A stretch of DNA of 64,000 bases from Eudromia elegans (lineage: Eukaryota > Chordata > Aves > Tinamiformes > Tinamidae). Made by a program: the position numbers and the translations under genes. The stretch is taken from positions 372,001 to 436,000 of the forward strand of contig PTEX01000094.1 in assembly GCA_003342815.1 (NCBI GenBank), given 5' to 3'. Shown one piece after another: positions 1-12,400 of the stretch. The notes beneath the pieces are model-generated. The model was not told the DNA's origin. It saw only the letters and a program-made list of their open reading frames with translations, and searched no databases. Within the stretch, counting starts at the first letter, position 1. Every line of letters starts with the position of its first letter.

Positions 1-734
1 GTATTTGATAGATAAATGGCACATGAACGTCCTAATTTCAAACATCTCTCTCAGTTAGGGCTCCACATTTTCACTGTGTGTCAGTTTGTCTTCCTTAGGT
101 TTTTTACCTTTCTTATTCTTCAGATCTCTAGAGAAAGGCAGCCTGTTTGCTTCATGGTGTTAGACCTGAATGTCCTGCACTTTGCAAGAGGCTTGCCTTC
201 AGAAAGGCTTCCACTCAATATTTTGTGGTAGGACTCTTTCAAAGAGAATTAGTCTATAAGGGGATGTTGCAAAAAAAATACCTTCACATAGGAAAAAGGA
301 AATAAAATCCCATTTCCTGTATTTTACAGTGAAAGTTTCAAGCTTTATGTGAAAAAGAAAAAAAAACTTAAGCTTTTGATATTTTGAAAATATTCCTTGT
401 CCTTAGTTGTGCTTTACTTTTTTGGTTCACTTCCTTGTGAAAACACAAGGCATGGCTATAAATGAAGCCCTGGCCTCCTGGCAGCTGGTGTTCGACTTCT
501 TTGCAGAACAGCACTTTCTTGACCCATGAATACAGAGGGACTTTATAGGAACAGTAAAATAACCCAACAAAATTTGGGGTCTTCTCTGTTTCCCCCAAGC
601 TCCAGACCTGCCCCCAGCCAGCCTAGCTCCAAGGATGAAGGTCCACACTCTCCACCATCAATGTCCTTCTAGAAAGGCATGGGGACAAAACACTGGACGG
701 TTATCTTGAGGAGTTCATCCCACCCCATCCTGCC
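1..734. other. 5' flank upstream of the CpG island, no gene seen
   Basis: AT-rich sequence with short A and T tracts. GC content rises from about 600 towards the CpG island. The open frames here (for example 368-648 on the minus strand) have no signal peptide, domain or splice-site support and look like chance frames. I see no repeat element. If the CpG island is the FAM135B promoter, this is proximal upstream regulatory DNA. Confidence 0.6.
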
Positions 735-930
735 TCAGCGCCGTCCCGCTGCCATCATATCGATGCCCCCCCAAAGGGATGGGTTCCTCAAGTTTGCCCG
801 TGAAGCCACATCCAGGGCCTGGGGCAGGCCAGGGCATCCCTGGGACGTTAGCTGCCCCATCCACGGCGTCCGGCGCCGAGGAGATCGGGCACCGGAGCAG
901 CTGTTGCGCCGCCACCGGAGTTGGGTCACC

Positions 931-1140
931 ATGGCAACAGCATCACCGCCAGCATCCTCCTCCTCCTCCTCGCTGGCTCTCCTCCTCCTCCTCCTCCTCC
1001 TTAGCATCGTCAGGAGCAGCAGCAGCGGGAGCCGGCGCTGGCAGCAGGGGCTGCGAGCAGCCGCTGCCTCTCCGAGCCCGCTCGGCCACTGCGGCCGCCG
1101 CGGCAGGAGGATCCCTGCGGAGGGACCCCGGACAGCCCAG
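931..1140 (+). other. FAM135B: Candidate first exon (3' part) with strong-context upstream ORF
   Basis: What is seen: an ATG at 931 in strong context (ACCATGG) opens a frame of exactly 70 codons to the splice donor at 1140/1141 (CAG/GTAAGA). The peptide has a Ser run (about residues 9-14), a Leu-rich run (15-24) that resembles a signal peptide core, then an Arg/Ala-rich tail. The Ser and Leu runs come from a TCC/CTC trinucleotide tract. The 5' end of the exon cannot be fixed; the same frame stays open upstream to 679. Joined directly to the exon at 54872, the frame adds Val-Met-Thr and stops at 54881-54883, 7 nt before the FAM135B ATG. I therefore read this as 5' untranslated sequence carrying an upstream ORF rather than the start of a secreted protein. 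I recognise no family in the peptide. It could also be the first exon of an unrelated or non-coding transcript, or transcription may start downstream of 931. Confidence 0.5.
955..1001 (+). repeat. Interrupted (TCC)n trinucleotide tract
   Basis: Two TCC/CTC runs, 955-971 and about 980-1001, separated by a short GC-rich spacer, inside the CpG island. In the upstream ORF they encode the Ser and Leu runs; on the other strand they would read as acidic or Arg runs. The pyrimidine-strand bias makes it a likely length-variable site. Confidence 0.8.
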
Positions 1141-1145
1141 GTAAG
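1140..1145 (+). promoter_or_regulatory. FAM135B: Strong splice donor of candidate exon 1
   Basis: CAG/GTAAGA, a near-perfect U1 match, in the CpG island. The exon side ends at 1140. The codon phase is zero with respect to the ATG at 931. Confidence 0.55.
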
Positions 1146-3672
1146 AGGCGCCGGGCTGAGCGTGAGATGCCCCCAGCAAACGCGGCGGGCACCCGGGGAG
1201 CCTGTGAGCGTTCGCTGCGACTCCCCCGTCAGCGTCACGGCAGCTCGAGCCACGCGTGTTTTCCCGCTTGCTGTCTGACCCTCTCCCTTCCTCCCCCGCC
1301 AGATGCGTAAGAAATAACTAATAACATTCCCAGGCTCGGCAGGAGATGGGGTGATCGGGGAGCCCCATGCGATGGGAGCGCACAACGGCGGTGCTTGCAA
1401 AATGCAAGTGGGCAGGGGCAGCGGTGCAAAGGTTGACGTGGTGATGAATAACCCTTAAAAAATAAAGATTCCTATGACAATGCACTTCTGTCTCTACCCA
1501 CTCCACAAAAGAATAGCTCATGTTATGTTCTGGTGAGAGCTGTAAAGCAGATAGGTAGGTGAACAGCCGAGACAAGAAACCCCAGCATAGCCCAGAACAG
1601 GCACGTTTACCTTAAGTGCTTTAAAGCCATGCTAAATCATTGTAGTAACAATGCAGTCATCATAGCTGCAAGTAATGCGTTTGGTAAAAATACTGCTCTT
1701 AAACCATTACATGTTCCAAAAAGTAAACAAAATAAAATAAATATTTTTAAAGATGTGGATATGATGGCCAGGAAGTAAGGGATACTCACTTTGTATGTGT
1801 GAGAAAATATGTATTGAGTGCATTTAAAAAGGTAGAGAGAACAGCTTATTCAAAAGTATATGGGGACAGTCCTTATTATTTTAAAAGAGGAAGAGATCCA
1901 AACCCATGGAGTGTCCTTGTGCAGGCAAATACCCGTGGTGAGTTTGTACATGCTTGGGAAGCATGAAGGGGGAGAAAATAAGGAGTAAGTTTAAACCTTG
2001 CTATGTTTGCTATGTAATGACTGCAGGAAGCCCTTGCCACTTCCACGTAACTTTGTTTATTAATGTTAGCAGGAAGGAGAAGGAGTAGAGCTGCTGATGT
2101 CTCTGTAGTCTTCTCTCAAGACCTGCTTTACCTGTCTGGTGTCCTGATATTCCTGTCTCCCCCAAATTTTCCTTGCATGGCTGGAAATGCCCCTGGCTTC
2201 AGTGGTGATAAGTATTTTAAGAGAAGTCTTTCCAGCGTGTCCCATAATATGCTTCCCATATATAACTCTGCTTCCCATATATACTGTGGGGACAGTCTGG
2301 CTATGAGCAATGCCAAGGAATGTAGCAGAGGCTGAGAGGTATCCATCATATTAAACCTGGCTTGAGGAAAAGCAGGGTGTTTTGGGTCAGTCCTGCTTTT
2401 CGTTACTTCTCCTCAGATCCGGCTAAAATCATCAGGAGGTGGAAGGTAGTCTGGGTTTAGCAAAAGAGGCTGAATAGAGCCCTGCATTCTCTCTTACCAT
2501 ATAAGCTGTAGGAATTGAAGGATTTTGGTTGTTGGGATCTGGTGTCCCATTCCTATGCAAAAGTGTAAAAAATGAACTGGGAACTACCTCCTCTGAAAGG
2601 AAAGCTGAGAGGAGGAGGGTTAGAAAAAAGAAAATGAGCACAAGTATTTTCAATCAACAATTGGATTTGCTGAATAATTTCTTCAGGAACCCAACTTTAT
2701 CATGCTTACTAAAAAATACAAGCCTTTCCTACAAGGAGCTATTTGACCTATGTTAACAACTACTCTTATAAACACTAAGTTTGCTAGAGAGGGTTGATTT
2801 GGGATCGTTGTATTAATTAAACCAGGTACTCCGGGGATGCAGTTCATGGGACGTTACACTAGCCTGGCCACATTACAGTGTACCTCTGGGTGGCATTTGC
2901 TGTCTGTTCCAAATCTAGAGAATATTTAAATTTTGCAACTTCTCCTTTGCAACGCCAGCAAGGGGAGGAAATGCAGCAAAAGCCACAAAACCCTGATTGT
3001 GCTTCTGGCATTGCGACTTTGATAGCAGGATCAAAATCCTGCTCATGCATGCTGCAGAGATGTAAAATACCTAATGAAGGGGCATCTTGGTAAGGCATGA
3101 AGCAGTGATCCGCTCATCAGCACGAGAGAATGCTGAAGGTCAGAGCACTTTGGGGATTACACAAGATGCCCCACAAACATTCGTGGTTGTCCTCACTTTG
3201 CTGCTGGCTTCGGGCAGACAGTTAGGGGGAAGCTGGAACTCCTGCCTGGACTTCTGATTACTACAGGGCTGCAAAACTTAGCTTAGAATTAGCTTGGGAA
3301 AGGCAGGAAATGTGTTTTCACAAGCTCTGCTTTGCTGTAAAAATCCTCTATGGAAGAAGGGCTGCTGGTTTACAGAAAGCCAGGCTAGTGCATTTGATGC
3401 CAATGCATGAGAAACGGCAAAGATGTTCCCCACCTGGAAAAACTGACTTAATACTCAGTATACCTAACTCATATTGTTACCGATAGGCAGCATAAAAGAG
3501 GAGGATTGCTTAAAAGAGGAAGGCTTAGAAGATAGATTTTTTTCCCTTTTGCATTATGATCTGTTTTATTGCATTTTTTAGTAATGCAAGGGTATACAGA
3601 CTTTGTTTTGTGCACGACTATTAACAGCTGGTCTTTCGATGCCCACTTAGAGTTGTTCACTAGCACAGTTCT

Positions 3673-3698
3673 GAGAGAGAGAGAGAGAGAGAGAGAGA
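3673..3698. repeat. (GA)n microsatellite
   Basis: About 13 uninterrupted GA units followed by A-rich sequence. It produces a Ser-Leu repeat in a chance minus-strand frame. Confidence 0.9.
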
Positions 3699-3885
3699 AA
3701 GAAAAGCTATTTTTGTACCTAATGATATTATTAAGCATCTTTTAAAATCTTTATTTTCATTAGTTACCCACTGTGTGTCTCTGGAGCTTAGTACAAAAGA
3801 AGACTTATACAATAGTTGCTGTGCAAAAGTCAGCATTTGCCAACAGGTTGAAGCAAGGATTTCTGAAATGCTGCAGCTAGGGTGG

Positions 3886-3929
3886 TTTTTCTTTTTCTTT
3901 TTCCTTTTTGGTTTGTTTGTTTGTTTGTT
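3886..3929. repeat. T-rich / (GTTT)n low-complexity tract
   Basis: TTTTTC-type units followed by four GTTT units. Confidence 0.85.
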
Positions 3930-4107
3930 CTTCCCAGTAAGGAAGCTGACATTTTCCAGATCCTGCCGTGTTGTAGCCTGAGACCAGAGATGATATGATG
4001 ATGAATGCTGTAACCTCCTATTCAGTTTAGCTATGCTTTTCATTTTATTTTGAGGCTATGCAGAAAATGCCTTTTGTAACTCCATTCGATAATCCTCCTT
4101 GGTGTTT

Positions 4108-4136
4108 TTGTGTGTGTGTTTTTTTTTTTTTTTTTT
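4108..4136. repeat. (GT)n followed by T-run
   Basis: Short GT repeat running directly into 18 T residues. Confidence 0.85.
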
Positions 4137-4589
4137 ATCTCTGTTTCAATATTGTAACTGTTTCCCTTTGCACTCTATGCTGATGGGCTAGATCTGCTTC
4201 TTAATGAGACAGTCGATTGAATGAGATAATGATTGAAAGCAAGAATTTTCATAGTGACTAAGGAGAGAGTAAGATCTTTGCAGATATGGAACACTCTGTA
4301 ACTGTGTGGCCCTTGAATTTAACAGCTGTGGCTCATCTGTATCTTGTAAGGAGATGACCATCTTTTACCATACCTGTCCTCCCTCAGAAATCAGCCTGCT
4401 CTTTGTAGGTTCTCCTCACGTCCAAACCATCCCCACAGCCATTCAGTGTGGACCTCTGTCTCCGTCTAGTGGATATCATCCACTTGGGAGGGCTTTAACT
4501 CCTTTCTGGTCTAGCCTCAGGTAGCAGAAGCTCTTGGCCTCTTTGCTCAGCATGCCCAGGGGTCAGCGAGCCTGCCTACCCCGTGGATA

Positions 4590-4830
4590 AAGGCTCATAT
4601 TGCTCCAGGAGGAGATGAGCTGCAACTGCCCGATGCTGTCGCGGCCACTAGCGTGTTCCCAGCCCTCTGGAAGGTCACCAGCCTGACATGCCTGCGCTCC
4701 ACTTGTTGGCTGAGTCACGAGCTGGCTCCTTCCAAATCTGAATCGAAAAGATGTAATTGCATTCCTCTCCCTAATCCTACCATTAGCACCTGCAATGCGA
4801 GGGACTCTGTTATTCAGCAGTTTTGCTTCT
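4590..4830. promoter_or_regulatory. Candidate conserved non-coding element
   Basis: A GC-balanced, non-repetitive block containing a TGAGTCAC motif (AP-1/MARE-half type) at about 4710, CpGs in the GTCGCGGCC context, and homeodomain-type cores (TAATTGCA, CCTAAT). It stands out by eye from the AT-rich flank. The role is inferred; conservation could not be measured. Confidence 0.25.
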
Positions 4831-7210
4831 CCTCTGCCTGACTGCAGCAGACGGAGCATCCTGGTGAAGTGCAGGAGGGAGGATTTCTCTTCTTGCTGCA
4901 TCTGACATGCTACTGATGTCTGTGTTGATTGACCTAGGTCTGGGGAGACTCCTGTGGAAAGGGGTGTGTTTTAGACCATTCTGCTCCAAACCACCTGTAA
5001 AGCTGGTGTCATTCTGGGTTTGCTTGGCAGTTTGACTGTTCCTTGGTGCAGTTCCTTGATGGCTGGAGCTCCCAGATGGTGTTTCAGTACTGAAGTTTAC
5101 CTGCACTTACTGAAGATGAGGCACTTCATCTTCAGGATAAACGCAAGATCCTGATCTGTCCTTGATATGTTGTCTCTTGTGTTTTCTCATGTTTAGGATC
5201 ATATGTATAAAAAGTAAGTAGTAGTGTAATCTCATACACACACACATTTATATATGTATTTACCAAATTCTTGCTTTTGTACCTTCTGATCTGTGCTTTT
5301 TAAATAAATAGCATTTGTTTTTAAGCATACAGTATTGGTTCATACGAACTTATGCATCCTATGGGTCTATAAAGGAGAAATTGCAAGTATTATTCTTTGC
5401 ACCTCAGCCCCATGTTGGTAACGCAGAGTGGTCATTCTACAAGTATCCAGCATCTGTCTCTTGCATAGAGATCCAAATTCTGTCCTCCTGGTAAAAGTGT
5501 GGCTTTTAAGGATTCATAGCATGTAAAAAGAGTGGCAAGTGGGACTTCCTTAAAGTAATTTGGCTTAGAAGAGAATACGCATCTGCCTCCATCTCTTAGT
5601 AGCCTGAGCAGCAGGCTTGCTCTTTGTCCAGTTACTTCAGCAAAGAGTGCTCCCTTCTTAAATTAAAATTTTGAATCCAGATCTATGTAGCTGGGAGGGA
5701 TCTAACTATGCTGGCATCATTTAACGTGTAGTTTTACTTCCTAACATGCTGCTAACATTGTTTTTGTTTCAGAGACTAGAAACCAGCAGTCCATTACTTT
5801 CTTACGGTACAAACAAATGTGTGTGTTATTTGGAGGATGTGGCTTCAACAAAATGTTGTTTGTGTCAGCCTTAGTTTGTCAGCTTGTTCTGCCAAAAAAC
5901 ACTGTTTCAAAGCCTGAGCAGTAGAAAAAGCAATGCTGTTTTCTGAGAGAGATTCAGTAAAGGACAGAGCAAAACGATCAGCATATCTGTCCATTGAATC
6001 CTCTATAAGTGAGGTGTTTTGTATGAAAAGCTCCATCCTTATTATGTTATCTCCCTCTGCTTCCCACTTACATTAAACTTATGCTCCTCTTCCTGTGTCT
6101 CCACTGCTGTGTCCTGACTTTACTGGGGGAAGAAGATGCTTGTACATGATATAACCTCCTGCTCCATCTAAACAGGGTCAACAGCGTTGAGGGTGTCTAC
6201 ACAAAATGAAACCAGAATGTTGTTTTTATGCTGAATCTTGGCCTCTGGCTCGTACAGAGGAGCCCCATGGCTTTTCCCCATTATTAGGACTCCAGACACC
6301 CTGCACCTGACAATGCAAGTTTCTCTGTAGGATAAGGCAGGTAGATTTTGGTGGATCCAAGGTTCTCTGTGGGACACGACAGGTAGATTTCATTAGAATC
6401 TGCTGCTGCAAGTGACTCCTTTTACAAGTGCTTACAGACCATGCTACCCACCATAAATCTATTTTACACCATGCAGCAGCACAGTCTATTTATTTTCTTT
6501 GTCTGCCTTGTCCTGGTTTCTTCAGCTGAAAACATCTCTTTTCTGTCCATATCTCCTCATTGTTTTCTCTGTTTCCCTCTCCCTTGCAGCTGTGTTTAAG
6601 CTGAGCCATGTGAGGGTACAACCCATCAGGGTAGACGTTACAGAAAATAAAGTTGCATTGTGTTAGGTTCTAGAGTGCTTTTCTCTATAGTTGTCTAAGC
6701 CTTTCACTGCTGCAGTCAATAGGGCGCTTGCCACTGACCTCAGAAATAGCAGGACTTGATCCAGTGGCACAAAAGGCTTTTCAGAAGGAAAGATAACGCA
6801 GAAGACTGTGGGGAGATGGTTGTTGGAGGGAAGCCGGGAAGCCTGGCCCAGCTGATGGAGAGGCTTTTTTTGGCTGCTGGAGGTGGATGAAAGTCACGTT
6901 CCTATTTGAGCCTGGGATGTCACCACCCCACAACTTTTCTCTCCTTTTTTTGTGGGCAGCAAAATTGGAGCCACTGGCAGACAGAAGAGGGACAAGGTAG
7001 AGAGAAGTCATTTCAGACAGCCCTTACTAGTCTTCATGCAATAAGTATGCATCCCCAGGTTGGCCCGAAAGGGAGAAGAATGATGATTCCAGAAGGCTGT
7101 GTTAAATATATTGAGATGTGTTTTGTCTTTTATAGTGGGAGAGTGAGAAAGACAACAGATTTTAGATTTTTGCATCTAGTCTTCTGCCTGTGAAGGGAAG
7201 AAATATTGGG

Positions 7211-7225
7211 AAAAAAAAAAAAAAA
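7211..7225. repeat. A-run
   Basis: Fifteen consecutive A residues. No attached retroposon body was recognised upstream. Confidence 0.85.
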
Positions 7226-7269
7226 CAACTAATGAGGAGTGATCAGCAGTCTTGCTAATTTTTAGTAGT

Positions 7270-7420
7270 ACTGTAAACTGAGCCTTGTTTTGCTTTGGTT
7301 GACTCGCGTTGGCAGTGGGTGACATTAGTGCCTTATTAAACTTGCTGTGCCGGGAAGCTCATTGGTTTAGTGCCGCTAATAATAATAGCTTAATTGAGAA
7401 ACAGAAGGTGGGATAAATTG
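7270..7420. promoter_or_regulatory. Candidate conserved non-coding element
   Basis: Non-repetitive block with clustered homeodomain-type cores (TTATTAAA, CTAATAATAATAG, TTAATTGAG), two isolated CpGs and CATTGG. The density of short factor-like cores suggests an enhancer. This is inference only. Confidence 0.3.
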
Positions 7421-9008
7421 ATATCAGAATTTGGAGCGCAGAAATAGTTGCTGCTAGATGAACTAAAAATACACAACAGCATAACCCTCTTCCCTTCAGC
7501 ACATGCTGAGTATGCTTTGGGCTCCAGCTGTGGCAGGGAAAGGATGGTTTTCCTGTTGTTTTCTATAGCTGCTCGATCAGCACTTCATGTGCTAGGGACG
7601 AGCTCAGGTGTGGTGGCACACAGGGCTCCTTCCAGTAAGTTAATCAGTATCCTCAGCAAGTTAATCATTAGCCTGAGCCATAAGCAGTCTAGCCAGGGTG
7701 ACATAAGAAGCCAGTTTGTCCTAGGGTATGACTACGTGACAGCAGGATCATGATTGCACATGGTGAGGTAAGAATGACCTGCATCGGGGACAGGGATGTA
7801 ACCATGGCTACTCTGTTCCACTGCTCGATGATCCTGCTTGGGGATAAACAGCAGATGTCACATCCCTGCTGAATTATGTGCCTTAGAGTTACCACTATGC
7901 AAGAATTGTTTGTGCTCAAAGAGATTTCTCCACCTTCCTCTACAGTCTTCTAGGGCATCCTGGACCTATCATCTCTGGCTTTACAACAGGCAAATGTGAT
8001 TTAGCACAAGCATAGATCTACATATGTTTTTTTTCTAAGGGTTTTGAAGTCTCCATGCCAGTACACTAAGATTTGCCCAGATGCAGTGGTGGTGGAGGAC
8101 CCTGAAATAGGTTAGCTAGACAGATTTAATCAGGACACGTCTAGTACTAGATTCAGCAATGCAACACTGAGCATCTGCTGTACTGTCAGATAGTAGATCA
8201 AAGATGGGGGACACGCTCCCAGGAAGGAAGGTGCTCAGTGGAAAGAGGGAGTTGACTGAATAGGTTTGACACAAGTGCTGAGGTGCTTGTACTTCCTGGA
8301 CAAAGGACACAAAAGCAACATAGAGCTAAAAGAAGGAAGGCAAGAAACAAGGGCTGAATCCTGCATTTTGAAATTCCTGAACTACGGGTAGTAAAATCTT
8401 ACATATGGAGGATCCCTTAACTGTTTTGAATACAAAGGTTTTGAATACAATGGCTGGGATAGGAACAAGTAAAGATGTGTGACTGAGAGACTTTGTTCCA
8501 CAACTTGACAAGTCTGCAAGGCAGGAGAGCTACAGGTGGCCGCATCAGTACCCTGCTTCCCCTCCCAAAGATGGCCATGTGCTTACTGTGCTAGCACACG
8601 AGCTTCCCTCAGGGCAGAAGATGATTGTGTATATTGTAGGAAGAAATGTGCCTAACAAACTGTTCTTAAAACGGTCAGCCTAGAGGTAGATCCTTTTGTC
8701 AGTGCACCTGAATTTTCTTCTGTGTATATATATGTGTCCTTCTGGGATATATTAAAACTTAGTAATTCTGAGGACATGATGCTCCCTTGCGTCTCATTCG
8801 AAACTTGGAGTCATGGGGATCAACTGCAGAGTGGTGAAGCAGAGCACAGAATTAAATTGTTCTGCCACCAGTGCCTCTTGGGCTGAGGCTACTGTAGATA
8901 AAGTCAGGAAAGTTGAATTTGTTTTCCTGTTCTCCTCAGTCATTCTTAGCTTCTTTCTGGGTGTATTATTCTACTCATCACTTGCTGAAATGAATAGGAA
9001 AAAGCTAT

Positions 9009-9145
9009 TCATAGGATCATAGGAAGGGGCTGTAGGATAATTCAGGTTGGAAGGGATGTAAGAAGGTCACTATTCTAACCTCCTGCTCAAAACAGGAATA
9101 ACTATGAGGTCAAATCAAGTTGTCCAAGGCTTTATGCAGTTGAAA
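9009..9145 (-). mobile_element. CR1 LINE 3'-end fragment, minus orientation
   Basis: Read on the + strand it begins with a degenerate CATAGGATCATAGGA tail, then CAGGTTGGAAGGGATGT, then an AACCTCCTGCTCAAAACAGG-type segment and GTTGTCCAAGGCTTTATGCAGTTGAA. This is the reverse complement of the CR1 3' untranslated end and tail found throughout bird genomes. It is 5'-truncated, as usual for CR1, and too diverged to assign to a subfamily by eye. Confidence 0.85.
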
Positions 9146-10063
9146 TTCTTACCCTTTTGTAATGAAGAACAGTTCACCAATAAAAGCTTTTGAATTGTCA
9201 GGATCAGGGTGAGCAGAAGTTCTGAGAGAGACACATTCAAAGAGCAAGGGGGTCTGATAGCACATGCGAAGAGCATTTCTGTGAAGGCTTTTGACCATGG
9301 ACATATATGAGAGGAAGCTAGAAGATATAGGGAGGAAAGTGGCATGACAGAGCATCACAGAGGTGAAGAGGAATTTATCATAAGCATGCTTGCACTGTCA
9401 AGGACAAGGTTTTTCCCTAGGCATAAATGGTTTCCTCTGGAGACGTGTGGAATATGTTTGCCAAGGGTAAAGTGCTGATGTTTATTGTGAAATGAGCCTG
9501 ACTTGCTCTGTGTCTGTGCATGCCAGATGACTGTACTTGCTGATAATGCACCAGGTCAGTGATTAAACTGACTGGGTTGAACACCTTCTATTATACATGA
9601 GGTATCTCATGGCTTGAAGGCCAAGGCTTGAAGAATGACTTTTGGACAAATCATTTGTTCAGCAGCAATAATCACCAATTACTAAGAAAATATGCCTTTA
9701 GGAAAAATAAATCACCTTCCTTAGCTGTTTTGTTCTTTCTCCTTCTTCCCACTATAAGCACTGTCTGTAAAAACTGCTTTCAGGATCCATCCCACTGTTG
9801 ATTAGAATTCCTCTCATGATGACAGCATTTTAAAAAAGGTTTAAGGACTAATGTATAATTGGTCAATTACATATTTTTTTCCTCTTTTGTCAAACAACTT
9901 GGGACTTATCGGCCTACTGGGTCCACATCTCTAAATAATTCATCATGATGTTTAAGCTATTTTATGTAAGAAAATGCTTTTCTTAGTATATGAGAAATAT
10001 GGATATTTTAATTAATTTTAAAAGTCATTATCATTTTGCTCTTTTGCCTTTCTTTAATTTCAA

Positions 10064-10078
10064 TTTTTTTTTTTTTTT
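10064..10078. repeat. T-run
   Basis: Fifteen consecutive T residues. Confidence 0.8.
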
Positions 10079-12384
10079 ATGAGTGAGGTCTTTAGGAATG
10101 GCTGATGCCAAGTGAGGTGTCATCTCACCATTTCAGGGTGACTTCCTCATTATTGATAATGACAAAACCTTTCAAGAGACTGAGACTTATTGAGGAAAAA
10201 GTCAAGGAGTCTACATCATATTGTGTGTGTGCAAAGGGCAGATTTTTTAATCTTTGTTCATTTTCCAGAAGTTAGATATGACAACTACAATCCATGAGAG
10301 AGTGCAAAGTTGGATGTTTTTACTGCCCAACTCTTTTTGCACAACGCATTCTCATCCTTGAGTCTTACTTATGAGATCAGCTTGGATTTTATTCTCTTTG
10401 TTATTTCAATAATTTTCTTGAAGTTTCTTTTCTCTCCCACTTCCTTTTCCTCCTTCAAAGACAGATGATTTTTGAAGACAGCATGAATGAAACAAAATTT
10501 TGGCATAGTCTAGCTGGATTTCCAGACAAGATAAACATTAAGTTAAATGTGAGACATATGCCTCAGTGTGCAACTGTAATCTTATAGATTCTTTTAAATG
10601 TTATGGTTGGCAGCAGAATTCCTGTAGCCTCTTCTGGCTAGAAAGAACAGTATTTCTTGGTCCTAAGGCATAAACAGTCTAAAATCACTACATGTACCAA
10701 TAGCTGTGTAGTTTAAGTTGTGGAGTGAATCTTGATAACGAGAATCTCCATTTTGTTAGATTTTATAAACTGAGATGATTATTCAGTCAAGGTTCAATGG
10801 TGATAGAGATATAGATTTCTGCTTCAGCACTCCTTTTGCTGCCTTCATCTGCCTTCATTGTTCATTTCTGCCTACCTTTGTCATTAAATTAGCAGGCGGC
10901 AACGCAGCTCCCTTTACTCCACTGTGGAGCATAGCCACCTTCAGCATGGTGTGGGTGAAAAATAAGTAGATCATTGGCTGGCTCCAGCTCATCCTGAGAC
11001 ACCAGTTTGTGCAGCTGGATTTTTGTGGAGGTGTTAAATGTCATGTCCTGAGTTTGGGGACCAGTTACACAAAGTGGGAACTCTTTGAGCTGCAGTCTAC
11101 GCCTTGGGCATGCTACCTGGGCTGTGAAGCTTGCACAGAGATCCATCCTCCTCTCCCTTTTCTATGTAAGGATCTCCATGCAGAAATGCTATTGACAGCT
11201 CATGTATAAGAAGATGGATGCCAGCCTGGCCCCAGTGGGGATTTCCATTTTATGTAAGATTTTGGACACAGATGGTATTTCATTTGCTTTACCTTAGTTT
11301 TCTACAGTGGAGTCAACTGCATCCAAAATAAGTGTTGATCTTCCCATTAGAGACCATACAAAGCAATAGATATTTCTAAGCGACTATCCAAACAACTGCT
11401 TTTAAATGCTTACTTTATGAGAGAGAGAGACATAATCAAATAGTGACTTTTTTTTTCCCCACTGACTAAAAGAGAACCTGAACATCTATCCATATAACCA
11501 TTATATATTATATATTATAACCATCCGTATAACCATTCAAATTGTAGATTTCTTTCATTTAATCAGATGAATCTCATCTTACATACCATCAAAATACAAA
11601 AAAGAACACCAGCTTTCCTCTTCTTCAGTATGCCTCTTCTCCAGATGCTGTTGGCACTTATTCATAGGCTTCCTGAGATATGCAGCATAGTGATCTTTCT
11701 GCAGAGGTGGCCACGTGCACACCTCCTGCCTCTCTCATTCACGTTTCCTGATTGTTCTTGCTGCTGGTAAAACCACCTTTCCTCTGATCCACCTTCTTGC
11801 CCTGTATGCTGCCCTATTTTGCATCACCGCACTGCTCCATTTGTTATACTATCACAGCAAAAGAATGGTGAAGCAAACCATGACATAGTTCAGTTTTATC
11901 TGGAAGATGAGAGAGGAGATTATGTATCATCACGAGTGTTTTTAAGAGTAAGAAATACTGAGGGCAAACAATGTTAGCTAGCAAATATATAGCATATTAA
12001 AGGAAGGGGATTTGCAAGCTTCAGTTGTGTAAAAATGAGCCAGTTCAGATAAGAGAACAATATGACCATCTTAGCACAGTGCTCCGGGTGCAGCAGGACA
12101 CCATCAGGATCTACCCCTGTTGGGCAGGGTCCTTAAATCCAAGCAGAGCCCTATCCTAACTCAGTGATTTTCTTCTGGCCCCCAAGAGAGCTTATTCAGA
12201 GATAGTTTAAGCACATCCTTGTGATGGCTCAGCTATGCAGTTAGCTTTAGTGCTTTGTGTGGGTGCCTTCATGAGAAGATACAGCTTTTCTTAAAGATAG
12301 ATGCTTATGTGTGCCTCATAGTTTTCCACATTCTAACACATATGTTTCTAGAATTTGCAGAAATTATGGTTGTAGTACATTAAG

Positions 12385-12400
12385 AAAAAAAAAAAAAAAA
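12385..12400. repeat. A-run
   Basis: Sixteen consecutive A residues, not attached to a recognisable retroposon. Confidence 0.8.

Larger units (their letters stand above)
735..1400. promoter_or_regulatory. FAM135B: CpG island, likely promoter of FAM135B
   Basis: A sharp change to GC-rich, CpG-dense sequence, the only such block in 64 kb of otherwise AT-rich DNA. CpGs are frequent from about 738 to 1390. No TATA box is evident, as expected for a CpG-island promoter with dispersed initiation. It lies upstream of, and in the same orientation as, the FAM135B start-codon exon at 54872-54967. It contains a strong + strand splice donor (CAG/GTAAGA at 1140/1141). The promoter role is inferred from composition and position; no transcript was available. 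It could also serve a divergent non-coding transcript. Confidence 0.65.
1401..9008. other. Intron block: simple repeats, two enhancer-like stretches, no gene
   Basis: Contains the GA, GTTT and T-run simple repeats near 3.7-4.1 kb and an A-run at 7211-7225. Two stretches (about 4590-4830 and 7270-7420) look less degenerate than their surroundings and are listed separately. Open frames here are short and unsupported. No transposable element was recognised. Confidence 0.5.

Noticed and set aside
779-1144. Second + strand frame in the CpG island (121 codons)
   Set aside because: Overlaps the frame with the better start context and meets a stop just past the exon donor. If spliced to 54872 it also stops at once.
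735-1400. Minus-strand 221-codon frame across the CpG island
   Set aside because: Long frames are expected in GC-rich DNA. It has Arg/acidic runs from the trinucleotide tract, and the supported splice donor is on the other strand.
2432-2653. Minus-strand 73-codon frame starting with a signal-peptide-like stretch (MKILVLIFFFLTLLLS)
   Set aside because: The hydrophobic run comes from a T/C-rich tract. The rest has no cysteine pattern, domain or splice context.
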